From Enoplolaimus lenunculus (lineage: Eukaryota > Nematoda > Enoplea > Enoplida > Thoracostomopsidae): a stretch of 64,000 nucleotides of DNA. Below, one piece after another: positions 9,936 to 20,036 of this stretch (its first letter is position 1; every line of letters starts with the position of its first letter). Both the position numbers and the translations under genes were made by a program. Where the stretch lies: assembly GCA_030248215.1 (NCBI GenBank), contig JASANG010002391.1, positions 1-64,000 of the forward strand, in the 5' to 3' direction. The notes under the pieces were generated by a model. The model did no database searches and was not told where the DNA came from. It saw only the letters and a list, made by a program, of their open reading frames with translations.

Positions 9936-11481
9936 AAAAACGTTTTAAATTAAAACATTCGGCACTAAGATGCAATCTATTAAAATAATTTCACACGAAA
10001 CCAAAAAAGTCTCAGCGTTCGTCGTTCTGAATTTTAGAACTGGTGCTTTTCTTGGAAGAACACTGGTTTTATATAAAAAATGCAGAATTTTACAGGATAC
10101 CAACGACCGGTTTTATGTTGTTGTTTTTAATCATCAGTTTCACGTTAGTGTATAATTAGGCCAAGTACGAGTTTTGCTTACCCAATGGAATACGAAAAAA
10201 ACAACGCAACATAAAAATGCGCATCGTTGATCGGTAACCTCGAATCAATGCAGAGTCACTTCGATTGAAGACTTGAGCCAGTGGTGGATTCAAACATTTT
10301 GGACGGCGCTGGGTGGTACTTAATAGTGAATGAAAGTTCGTAAGCAAAACGTGCGAGAAGCAAAACGCAATTTTAGCACTAAATCTTTAATACAAAATTT
10401 TGGTTTGGATTTCTGTTGCGTAGGTATGGACTAAGAAACAACGTTGGATCTGACACGGGTCTCGGCATGCGTAGCAAAATACGAGATGTGAACACATTGG
10501 CTGGGTTTCAAAAACCATACTTATGTACAACTTAGTACTTAAGTATGTGCTAAGTAGGTACTAAACCATTTTGTCGTTTTTTAAAACTTAATTAAATTAT
10601 GGAAATACTTAAGTCGCTGACTAAATATGATATATTAAAAATTAAGAGTTTAGGCGTTTTGATCTTGGTCTAACTGAAATTATACACTCGTCATACGTCC
10701 TTAATATATGGTAAAACTATTAACTTAACACGGCGACTTAAGTAAATACTTTAAATATAAATTAAGTAAATACTTAAGTAAAATTGCAGAAAAAACACAA
10801 ATATAAGAAAAACAGCCCTGATTCATATGATCAACGCTGAATTAAACTTCTCTACTATAAATAGTTTAATTATATTTTACTAAACTATTTTAACTATAAG
10901 TGTACTAAATATTGAGTAAATTTTTGTTTAACTAATGTAAATAAGTAAAACTACTGCTGTCATTTCCTGATTAATTAAGTAAATGTAAAGCTAAGAAGTT
11001 TGTGTTTGCTTAACATTAAGTAAAACTTTACCAAGCTCCATAGTAAGTATTAAACCGACACTTAATTCGGCAACAGCTTTTACTTAATTTTAAGTATATT
11101 TTTAGTGAGTTTCTGATAATTTAATTTTTACGGTAGAAATTGTCTTACAACGAGATTCAGCAAAAATTTGACTCAAAATAAAACCGTTCCTGTCAAAACA
11201 CTTGTAGAGCAAGATATTCGCTATTAATTATAAGTCACGCGAACGTTAGGTTTACTTTACCCAAATGCTACATAGGTAAAATAAGGTTTTATCAGTAATT
11301 TAATATTAATATTATTATAATTCACATACCGAATGTAGGGCAAAATGAAATTTTTTGCAACATAAAATATTAAATCGCTTATTATAAAAGGATTTCTGCA
11401 ATGTTGTATTTGTATATCGCAGTTGTTGTGCACTTTTGTACCAATCTTAAGCCTAACCTTAAGCCTAAACGTTTATCCTAA
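9933..11481. other. AT-rich region with TTAAGTA-rich foldback sequence
   Basis: From about 10525 to 11115 words such as CTTAAGTA, TACTTAAG and TAAGTAAA recur on both strands, like the interior of the TA-rich element at 46412-47629; this may be an old relative. I found no gene. Near 11445-11480 is a small run of CTTAAGCCTAA telomere-like units. Confidence 0.35.
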
Positions 11482-11680
11482 ACCAGTGCCGGAGCAGGCA
11501 GGGGTGGGGGCTGTCGTCCAAGTTCCAGGGCGGGGGCACCAAAACTCGCGAGCGAATCGAGCGAGAAGCCAGACGCAATTTAATACTTAAGCGGTTTTGT
11601 TTCAACCCGTTAGGTGTGGGGGCATCTTTGTGGTGGGCACCCCCGAACTGGGGTATGGGGGGGTGGCTGCTCCGTCCCAG
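11482..11680 (-). repeat. GC-rich dispersed repeat, copy 2 (inverted)
   Basis: Reads as the reverse complement of the 6443-6640 repeat over several blocks (CCAGTGCCGG end, G-rich stretch, GCGAGCGAATCGAGCGAG, GTTTTGTTTCAACC). Diverged and with internal length differences. Confidence 0.45.
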
Positions 11681-11929
11681 TTTTAAACCTAAATCTAAGC
11701 CCATTATTCAGATTAAATGTAAAGCCCCATTCACGCGTACAAGTTCTTGCTGTGAGAACTTGCAGCTGCAAATTGCGCACATAACTTGCATTTTGTCATA
11801 AGCCAATGAGAAAGCTGCTGCAATAAAGTTCACTGAACTAGCATGGTTATTCACACATGTGAACGAAATTCCTAGCGATGATTTTTAATGAATTATTTGC
11901 AGCTGCAAGTTTTTCGAACATGATTTTGC

Positions 11930-12065
11930 ACTAAGCCTAAACCTAAAAGCGTACGGATGAGCCTATATCTAGGCTTAAACCTAAGCAAAAAAGTTAGTCT
12001 AAAGCTTAAACCTACTCTATTTACAGTCCCGCAAAAAACGTTCAGGCCCTGTTCTAAACATAGGT
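11930..12065 (-). mobile_element. Telomere-hexamer MITE, left-truncated copy
   Basis: CTAAGCCTAAACCTAAAAGC, a second CCTAAGC run, the TTAGTCTAAAGCTTAAACC block, then CAGTCCCGCAAAAAACG and the right end CCCTGTTCTAAACATAGGTCC. Order and orientation match copies B and the one at 16144. Confidence 0.6.
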
Positions 12066-13378
12066 CCTTTTTATTTACAACATCCAAAATGCACTTATTT
12101 CTGTTTATTGCAAGTTTTAGCACTATTTTAAACGTTATATTAATTGTATGCAAGGAGTTCAGGATTTTAGTAAAAAATTCCGTCCTGTCTAAATCTAATC
12201 CAACTACCATGTTGACGTGAACTAGCATTCATCCATCAATAATTCACTGTAAATATTGTACCCTATCGAACTACTGACTATTTAGTTTTAGGGCCAACGT
12301 GGCGTTTAAAGTGACACTCATTTTTGGGAACTTAATAGAGCCCTTCCTAGTCAACCATGTCGTGACATTTAGCGGCGTTGAGTAGTGCTAAGTCTAGTCA
12401 GCCATCGCCTCTTTATGGATTCTGGGGCGCTTGTGGAGTTGATTCGCTTCAACAATTGAGCGGCTGGTTAATTCGAGTTGAGTCGAATTTCTTCAGCTGC
12501 ACGTTCTGCTTGAGTTGTACAGGAATTTTACTGATCCCGTGCTTCGAAGTAGTTTAGGGAACTCGACGAAAAATAATAAAGTTTGTCAGCTTATGTAAAG
12601 ATTAGTGGCGTACCATTTTCACGGGGGCTGCTATAGAGTAAGCTTTAGACTAATTTTTTCGGCTTATGCTAGGTATAGGTTTGACTTAGGCTTTAGAATA
12701 GGCTAAAACTACTGTTCTGGCCCTGATGTTTACTCTGACCGGTGTGTTTCATTGAAACATATAAACATAATTTATGACGAATTCTATTCTTCCTATAATT
12801 TTATGACGTATTCTAAATATCGTCATCTTGACAAGCGTCATATTTAACCTGTCAACCTGCTACCGGTTGACGTTTGCAGTTTCACCATTCCGAAATGTAA
12901 TTTTTCACTACGCTCGAGACAATTTATCCCCGTTGTGTCCGTGATTTTTTTCAGCATTGGATCACGGAGTTCACAAATGGCAAATATAAACCCTACTTTT
13001 ACTGTTCCAATACTTTAATTTTAAAACACGTTTTTTAACAAATTTTTCAATATTTATTAATCAACTGAGAGGCGAAGACATTAAATTTTTGAAATTCTTG
13101 TTTGTAAACTGTGGTAAAATTGTAACCTATTTGATTAGGTAACACATTGTGAGCGTTAGATAAACCATTTACATCGCAAGAGTTTCAGCGGACGCACGTC
13201 CAGGGTCAATAAGAAGATGCATCCTCATCTGCTGCTGCATCCGCCACTGCATTTTTTGCCATCTGCTACAGTCAGAATATTAAAGCATTGAGCGTAGCTC
13301 TCTGAATACAAAATCAACCGCAATATTTTACATTTTAAGCATTTTTATCGCAAGAGAACTCAAACTCAAGCGGAATAT
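12066..13378. other. Intergenic DNA with a decayed MITE
   Basis: 12605-12735 holds a worn plus-oriented telomere-hexamer MITE (CTATAGAGTAAGCTTTAGAC, few TTAGGC-like units, GTTCTGGCCCTGATGTTTAC). The remainder has no recognisable gene or repeat. Confidence 0.4.
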
Positions 13379-13470
13379 TAATAACAATAATACTAATAAT
13401 AATATAATAATAATAATAATACAAATAATATAATAATAATAATACTACTACTAATAATAATAAAAATAAT
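13379..13470 (+). repeat. (AAT)n-type microsatellite
   Basis: Imperfect AAT/ACT trinucleotide tract with single-base slips. Not coding. Confidence 0.9.
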
Positions 13471-13801
13471 ATTCCAGCCCAAACCACAACGTACGACATC
13501 CAACTTTCAATATTCCAAATCGAATCTTAAGATATCATTTTTCCAGCTGCCACGCCACTCACAGTTCGCTTCGTCTCCGTCATCGTTCTGACCAGCGTAA
13601 AAGCTTATTTCGTCTTCAGTTGCCGATAGAATGATTTCAATTCGCCAGGGTATCAACTGCCAGCAACGTCAGTCGTTTTAGCTATTAAAGAAAGTGTAGC
13701 GAGCGAGAAAATTTTGTTATTAAATATTAACAAAAATGCTGTAACCAATTTACATATCCCACAAACAATTTCACAGGCTAAGTTTAATCAGCATTAACCC
13801 C

Positions 13802-14200
13802 TTGTACGGGTGGCTTGGTTTGGCGTGCCTATATCCCTACTATCATGTTCCGCTAAGAGACTCAATATCCTCATATAAGCAAAAAAGCCCACAACAAAAA
13901 TGTACTCCGATTCAATTTCATATGAAACAGGCTACTGTATTATGGGTAGAGAGCCAGACACACAGAGAACTACTTACATTTTACCCGCAACCAACAAGGA
14001 TTAATGGGTACTTGTTACCAATGATAGAATGTCTGTATGACGCATGGGAAACGTATTTATTTAATATAATTGCCGTTGTGGTTCCAGAAAACGGGATATT
14101 AGGCACACCACAATTACAGAAACGGTGGCTTTTTGTCAATTTTCTGGCAGTATTTGGCGGACCTCCGAAGACTAATGAAACGTTTGTTTTTCTTGAATAA
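13802..14200 (+). CDS. Unrecognised open frame, 132 residues
   Basis: An uninterrupted frame of 132 codons that begins without ATG (the first ATG is at about 13901) and ends at TAA. Composition looks protein-like, with several Trp, Tyr and Pro and no low-complexity sequence: for example ECLYDAWETYLFNIIAVVVP and KRWLFVNFLAVFGGPPKT. I do not recognise a family. No splice signals or neighbouring exons are convincing, and the frame ends just before the MITE at 14266. It could be an exon of an unknown gene, a decayed transposon gene, or chance; the length is unusual for this AT-rich context. Confidence 0.25.
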   Translation: MYGWLGLACLYPYYHVPLRDSISSYKQKSPQQKCTPIQFHMKQATVLWVESQTHRELLTFYPQPTRINGYLLPMIECLYDAWETYLFNIIAVVVPENGILGTPQLQKRWLFVNFLAVFGGPPKTNETFVFLE

Positions 14201-14265
14201 CGGCCAAAGTAGAGTAGCTGAGAGCGATGGAATGTTTAGTGAAAAAACACATTTTAATTAAAATG

Positions 14266-14465
14266 CACTGCGAAAAATGGTGAGTGAAATTGACTCTCTT
14301 CGAAATAGGCTTTTCCTGACTACAAAAACTGAGTTAAAATTTGACTCCGCGTGAGTGAAATTCGACACAATTTGACTGTGGCGAAGTCGAATTTTGACTC
14401 AGTTTGTGTAGTCAGGAAAAGCCTACTCCGGAGAGAGTCAATTTGACTCACCATTTTTTGCAGTG
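14266..14465. mobile_element. Palindromic MITE (CACTGCAAAAA ends), copy 3
   Basis: Starts CACTGCGAAAAATGGTGAG and ends in the complement of CACTGCAAAAAATGGTGAG; nearly the whole element is self-complementary. TG flanks it on both sides (14264-14265 and 14466-14467). Confidence 0.82.
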
Positions 14466-14514
14466 TGAAATTATTTTCAGTTTGACTGTCTAAAATTTTT
14501 TTTTGGATACAGTA

Positions 14515-14736
14515 CACTGCAAAAAATGGTGAGTCAAAATGACTCTCTCTAAAATAGGTTTTTTCCGGACTACACAAACTGAGTCAAATTCGACTCCGCC
14601 AGAGTCAAATTCAACTCAACCGAGTCGCTCAGTAAAGTCGAATTTGACTCTGGTGTAGTCGTATTTGTCTCAGTTTGTGTAGTCCGGAAAAGCCTATTTC
14701 GGAGAGAGTCCATTTGACTACTCATTTTTTGCAGTG
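14515..14736. mobile_element. Palindromic MITE (CACTGCAAAAA ends), copy 4
   Basis: A 222-bp foldback 49 bp from copy 3. Starts CACTGCAAAAAATGGTGAG and ends in its complement with little change; the centre is built from GAGTCGAATTTGACTC-like words. TA flanks both ends (14513-14514 and 14737-14738). Confidence 0.85.
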
Positions 14737-15067
14737 TACTGTTTGAAAACAAATGTATCTTAATTTGTTAAAATTTACGACCAATAAAGTTTTTACAATT
14801 TTCCATATTTTGGGAATAAGTCATATAAAAATACGAGGTGTAGTAGTTGAACAATACCGCAAACACACCCAGATAGCGGCATTTTATTTCGAGGTGAAGA
14901 AGTGAAACAAATTTAGCCAACGAAACTCATTGTAAATAAATTCTTTGGATTTTAATCAAAAAATTGTTCTCAAATTGTTTTTTAGATATTTTTTTATAAA
15001 GTTTTCAACTATTTTGAATTTCAAATTAGTGTTTACGTTAGAAACACACCCGCTGAATGATGCAATT

Positions 15068-15965
15068 CCAATATATTGAAAAAATTGAATTTCCCTCCAA
15101 AATTCAAATTTCCTGCCAAAATTATAATTTTGCCGCCAAGATTTTAATCACCTTCAGAGTTTCATTGAATTTTACCGCCAAAATCGCAATTTCACGCCTA
15201 AACCCAAATTTCCTGCCCAAATTTAAACTTTATCGCCAAAATTTCAATTTCTCGCCAAAATTTGAATGTTCCTGCCAAACTTCGAGTGTTCGCGACAAAA
15301 TTTGCATTTCCCTCCAAAAGTCAAATTTCCCGCCAAGATTTCAATTTTGCCGTCAAAATTTGAATTGGGTTGCGCTAAAATTTGAATTTCCCGCCAGTTT
15401 GAATTTTTCTGCCAAAATCGTTATTTCTCGCCGAGTTTTCAATCTCCTTCAGAGTTTAATTGAATTGTTCCGCCAAAATTTGAATTTCCCGCTAATATTC
15501 AAATTTCTCGCCAAAATTTGAATTGTATCGCCAAAATTTGAATTTTAATCGCCAAAATTTGAATTTCCCACACTGTAAAAATGGGGAGTCAAATTGACTC
15601 TCTGGGAAATAGGCTTTGCCTGACTACACAAACTGAGTTCCAATTCGACTCCGCTAGAGTCAAATTCGATTCACTGAATCGCTCAGTGAGTCGCATTTGA
15701 CTTTGGCGGAGTCGAATTTTAACCCAGCTTGTGTAGTCAGGAAAAGCCTATTTCCCAGAGAGTCAATTTGACTCCCCATAATTCGCAGTGCACCAAAATT
15801 TAAATGTCTTCCAAAAATTTGAATGTTCCTGCCAAAATTTGAATTTCCGGTCAAAATTCAAATTTCCCGCCAAGATTTGAATTTCCCGCTAAAATTTGTA
15901 CTTTCCCTCCTAAAAGTAACTTCCCTCTAAGTTTTCAATCTCCCTCACAGTTTCAATTTTCTACA
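15068..15965 (+). repeat. Degenerate minisatellite, about 20-bp unit, interrupted by a MITE
   Basis: Dozens of imperfect units around GCCAAAATTTGAATTTCCC and its reverse-like variants, from about 15068 to 15570 and again from 15791 to 15965. The long open frame across the first part (repeated AKI, NFP and NLN) follows from the repeat and is not evidence for a gene. Confidence 0.75.
15571..15790. mobile_element. Palindromic MITE (CACTGCAAAAA ends), copy 5, inside the minisatellite
   Basis: Starts CACTGTAAAAATGGGGAG and ends in the complement of CACTGCGAATTATGGGGAG. CA flanks both sides (15569-15570 and 15791-15792). Repeat units on the two sides join cleanly, so the pre-insertion site can be read directly. 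Confidence 0.82.
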
Positions 15966-16143
15966 AAATTAGAGATCACACACTACTACCGGATTTCGAA
16001 TTTGTCCGCTACACGGTTGACGAAAACGACTAAATGTCCACCATGCTGTCCCGGGACAATGGACGGCCATTAGCCTACATGTTACATTTGTCTCAGTCTT
16101 TAATTTGTGAATCGCAGCTGAGCTCAAACAGTATTCAAAGAAC

Positions 16144-16319
16144 GGCCCATGTATAGAACAGGGCCGGAACAGTAGTATAAAGCATATTTCTAAGCCTAGC
16201 CTAAGCGTATGGATGAGACTATTGCTAGCGTATGCACAAAAATTAGTGTAATAAACGCTTAAACTGACTCTATGATAGCCCCTCCGGAAAACGATCCGTC
16301 CCTGTTCTATACATGGGCC
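16144..16319 (-). mobile_element. Telomere-hexamer MITE between 35-bp direct repeats
   Basis: Perfect ends: GGCCCATGTATAGAACAGGG at the left and its complement (CCCTGTTCTATACATGGGCC) at the right. The interior has few hexamer units (CTAAGCCTAGCCTAAGC). It is bracketed by two 35-bp direct repeats, 16109-16143 and 16321-16355, matching at 31 of 35 positions and starting GAATC(G/A)CAGCT. This is far longer than the 8-bp duplications of other copies. Confidence 0.82.
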
Positions 16320-16381
16320 GGAATCACAGCTAAGCTCAAGCAGTATTAAAAGAACCATGATCGCTACGTTGCTACCAACCA

Positions 16382-17528
16382 CTTCAACCTACTGATGCTT
16401 TATAAAAGAAAAAAGAACACGCAAACGTTTAACGTTTAGCGAAAAACGGTATTAGAGTTTTTCAAACATTTACATAAATACGCTCAATTCTTTAAACCAT
16501 AATAACTTTATTTAACAACAGCAGTTGGTAATGTTAACACAGATAACACGATACCTATTACCCAATGTCAGCCGAAAATTTGCCTCCTGTTGCGGCCGAA
16601 TTTCTGCCGGAGGTTCCGGTAATTTCGATAGCGAAATTTTTCATAGTTTTACAATTTTTTGATGCATTTCGTTTTAACTTTATCTATTTGTTACACACAC
16701 CATTTAGCTATTCCGCAGAAGGCGTGAAAATCAGACAAAAACCGAAATATAACAAATTACAACACATTTCGTCCCTGCTCTGAGCAAAGGGCCTATATCA
16801 AAGATATGTATTTCGAGACATGCCCATTTGATAATTTCTATGTACGTTACTCGTTGAATACTCCGTTACAAACAGAAACTACGAGAAAATTTTATACATG
16901 ATAAACACTGTATAGACAATTTTCCAACCACTGATAAAACTCCTTCCTTCTATACTTGTGCATTTCGATCAGGAACGATTTAATAGCAAATAAACCAAAG
17001 CTTCAACAATTACAATAATCAACCACTAAAAAGGCACTATAGCCAACACACAGACATGCGCGTCACCACGCTTTTAATCTTAAAATTACATTAATATTAC
17101 AGACCGCACAAATCGATTTGTCTCAGACAAGATACAATTATCCAAAAAAATCCAAATCTTCGGGACAGAAATTCTATTATCAAAGAACCAGCACAGAAAG
17201 TACCCAGTATTAGCAACTATGTGTATTGCCAGTTGGTGATAGGTCCTTGAACCAGCTAATTCCGAGAGCTGAGGAGCTGAACATCTCATTGTAGCATAAT
17301 AAGCTTATTTAAAACATGTGCTGAACTTTGCAGGATACTGAATACCGATAGTGTGTTCTTCACTTTTTTTTACTACAAAAGTTACACCACTGATTACCAA
17401 CTGGTCATTGGCGGGCATCATTGTTTAGTTGAAGGCTATATGACCTACCACCTGTTCATAGATATTTCACACATTTGGGACTACTGCTTAGATGGCTATA
17501 TTAATTCCTAAGCGAAACCAAATCCATC
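16382..17528. other. Intergenic DNA downstream of ALG5
   Basis: 16575-16690 matches the CAGGGTGTAACCGG repeat family of 40647 and 47960 (GGCCGAATTTCTGCCGGAGG and GATGCATTTCGTTTTAAC words) but lacks clear ends. No gene recognised; the 67-residue minus-strand frame at 17086-17289 has no family resemblance. Confidence 0.4.
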
Positions 17529-18860
17529 CTAGTCATGCTTTTTCGTCCCTTCATCCGTTTTTTGAAACCTTACCGGCCGCCAGTATCCACAAAAATACCA
17601 AAACCAAATCGCTATAACGTCCTTGCCCATTTGTAACCAACTGAAAACCGGCACTAAATGAGACCCGTCAATTTCTTGCCACTGAATTGGAATTTCAACC
17701 ACAGGAATACCCAGAGTTTCTGCTAGAAACAGCAATTCAACATCAAAAGCCCATCGCGTCACGTGTAAATTGCTAAACAGCGTTTGCGCTGCGCGTCTTG
17801 TAAAGAGTTTAAAACCACACTGTGTATCGCGTACAGTACGCACGGTAAACAGCCAAACAATGAAATGAAACGCAAACATAAGCAACGTCCGGAATGTACT
17901 ACGGGTCGCAATTGATTCTTTTTCGAGATGTGCCCGAGATCCTGAAACAGTTTAAAAAAATTAAAAAATAGCGTATCACTAAAATTACATTAAACCATGG
18001 CCAACGAAAACATTCCAAAATGTTTAATTTAAAACATCCGTAGTTAAACATTATTACTCTCAATCCTTCGATTACAAAAAATGTCTGAGTAAAAAATTTA
18101 AAAACCTGATATTCCAACTCAAGCATCCAAATTTTTATAACAGCATACCAACTATCACAGCTTCACTCGTCACTTCATCTCGATTCCCGCGCTCTGAAAG
18201 TGTCCGGTTCATTTGATCCATCAATTTGTATACATCACTAAATCGAGATGCACCGTCGGCGTCAGCAAACAGCAGACGGCGCCCTCTGGCGGCCCAAAAT
18301 CCAAGGCGAACAGCGGCACCTTTGCCACGATTGCAAACAGCTGTTAATACGCGCACTTTTTCACACGAATATTGAGCACTATACTTAAGAGCAATTTGTG
18401 TCGTTTGATCCGTACTGCCGTCATCGACAACGATAATCTAAACATAGAACTGTTTGAAATGTATTTAATTTAAGCTAATTAAAAACTGAAACACTATTTT
18501 TAGCTGCGTTCAAATTCATTTATGGCCGAAATACTTCCAAAACACCTTTGCGGACGTAAACTACCTACAATATATATTCACATGCAATATAATTTAGGTT
18601 AAATTCCAAACCACAGTCTGTATACCTACTTCATATGAAAAATTCGGATATTGATCTCGGCGCATATCAGATTCCAGATACGTAATAGTTTCAGCAAGCA
18701 TAGCAGGTAGACGCTGTTCTTCGTTATACGATGGCACAATAACAGACAGATCAAGGCATGGATTATCACAGATAGATGGAAATACTTCCCGTTCACCAGT
18801 TTCAGGATTAAAGAAGAATCTTTCTTCGCCAACGGCAAACTGGACTGATGAAACTGTCAT
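17529..18860 (-). CDS. ALG5: Dolichyl-phosphate beta-glucosyltransferase (ALG5)
   Basis: Makes dolichyl-P-glucose from UDP-glucose and dolichyl phosphate at the ER membrane; this is the donor for the last three glucoses of the N-glycan precursor. Three exons with consistent phase: 18860-18630, 18437-18149 and 17941-17529 (minus-strand donors GTAGGT and GTATGC; acceptors TTTAG and TTTCAG). Product about 310 residues. GT-A fold family 2 features: LSVIVPSYNEEQRLP, then IIVVDDGSTDQT across the first junction, NRGKGAAVRLG, the metal-binding ADADGASRF, SRAHLEKESIATRS, RDTQCGFKLFTR, RWAFDVELL and FSWLQMGKD. Family members start with a membrane anchor; here the frame upstream of ATG 18860 meets a stop after a few codons and no anchor is encoded. 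An unseen 5' exon spliced near 18840 is likely. Confidence 0.93.
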
Positions 18861-18952
18861 TGTTGGCAATATTTAGGCAAAGACTGCCTGCAAACTTTGA
18901 CGAAAAAACTGATATGTACCATAGAGTGTAAATATCGATGTTTTCAGTCTAG

Positions 18953-19324
18953 CAGGGTTAAACCCTGTTCCTGTGCCTGCATTCAATGATGCAGGAACTG
19001 TAATTTTACAGTTTTATGGCAAATTATTCCTAAGTATATAAATATTGGAAACTTTGTCTTTGAAAAATAGTTGTTTCCACATGAGCGTTTTTGCAATTAC
19101 TTTAATTTTGTTAATAAACTGTTTCTGGTGTTTTCGCTAAACTTGATGATAAAATCGTAGAAAATTCGTTTAATCAATTTTTTGGCAAATTTTCTAATAA
19201 GTCGAACACTAATTCGGTAACAAAAATTATTTCAAACTCCGGTTCCTGGTCCTGTTCCTGCACAGAAATTCAATTCTATCTTGTGTTCCTGTTGCGGCAA
19301 AATTTAGTTCCAGTTGGAATCATG
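18953..19324 (+). mobile_element. hAT-like non-autonomous element, CAGGGTT family, copy 2
   Basis: Starts CAGGGTTAAACCCTGTTCC; the family core is well preserved (GGAAACTTTGTCTTTGAAAA, AATAAACTGTTTCTGG, AAACTTGATGATAAAATCG). It ends CCAGTTGGAATCATG, a decayed GTTGGAACCCTG. Flanks CAGTCTAG (18945-18952) and TAGTCTAG (19325-19332) match at 7 of 8. It lies just upstream of the ALG5 start. Confidence 0.75.
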
Positions 19325-19344
19325 TAGTCTAGGTAGGTATAGAA

Positions 19345-19460
19345 ACTTCAATCCATTTACTAAGCTGCTGGAAAAGTGGGTTACGGATGGTTTAGAACCA
19401 GCAACCTTAAGCAAGATTACGCAAACGCTCTATCATGTTCCATTGCTATTTTTGCCGACT
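19345..19460 (-). repeat. Possible tRNA-derived SINE head (minus strand)
   Basis: On the minus strand GAGCGTTTGCGTAATCTTGC is followed by GGTTGCTGGTTCTAAACC, a B-box-like T arm. The A box is decayed (ATGATAGAGCG). Compare the better-preserved minus-strand copy at 27825-27975. Confidence 0.35.
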
Positions 19461-19729
19461 ATATATATGCTGAGCGTATGCTGCTGGCTAGCAATGCACA
19501 CAATGTGCATAGAAATTTCCGACCTTTTTACGACGAAGGTTGAAATGCAGGAATACTAGGGCGGCCCGAACTCGCGGCTACGGATTCTGAGGGAAATCCT
19601 CTACTACTGCGCCTCGCAGCCCGCTTCTTCCACTGTTTTTTTCGTCGCGTCGACTATATGTGCCGAATCTATCCTGCTTGCACGCATACAAAACAACTGC
19701 ATATATTGCATATGCACCAGATGTGTGAG

Positions 19730-20036
19730 ATGCGGACGCATGGAGGCAAAATAAACACTCATGCTGATGCTGCACATCGGTTAAACACTGATGCATATGT
19801 TATGTCTTCGTATGCAGCAGCAGTAAAACGTGGAAGAACCAAATTTATGTTAAAAATTCAGAAACTCAGTGTAAAGCGGTGTGCCTCAGTAGTATAGCGC
19901 TGGAGTTAAAATAAAATATGTCGGCCATGGGTCATAAGATTGGAACCTCGCAAGAACACCCCTCACTTTCATCTGCAACAACTAATAACAAAAAAGTGTC
20001 GTCCCTACCCTACCTAAAACATGACACGGACAAGCA
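19730..20036 (+). repeat. tRNA-headed dispersed repeat, copy 1
   Basis: Alignable by eye to 28410-28760: GATGCGGACGCATGGAGGCA, CTCATGCTGATGCTG, then AAACGTGGAAGAACCA, then a tRNA-like head (TGTGCCTCAGTAGTATAGCG as A box, GATTGGAACCTCGCAAG as weakened B box) and a shared tail (CCCTCACTTTCATCTGC, then CCTACCC). The A and B boxes suggest polymerase III origin. Confidence 0.55.

Noticed and set aside
15057-15521. 154-residue plus-strand frame
   Set aside because: It is the translation of the GCCAAAATTTGAATTTCCC minisatellite; the peptide only repeats NFP, AKI and RQN patterns.
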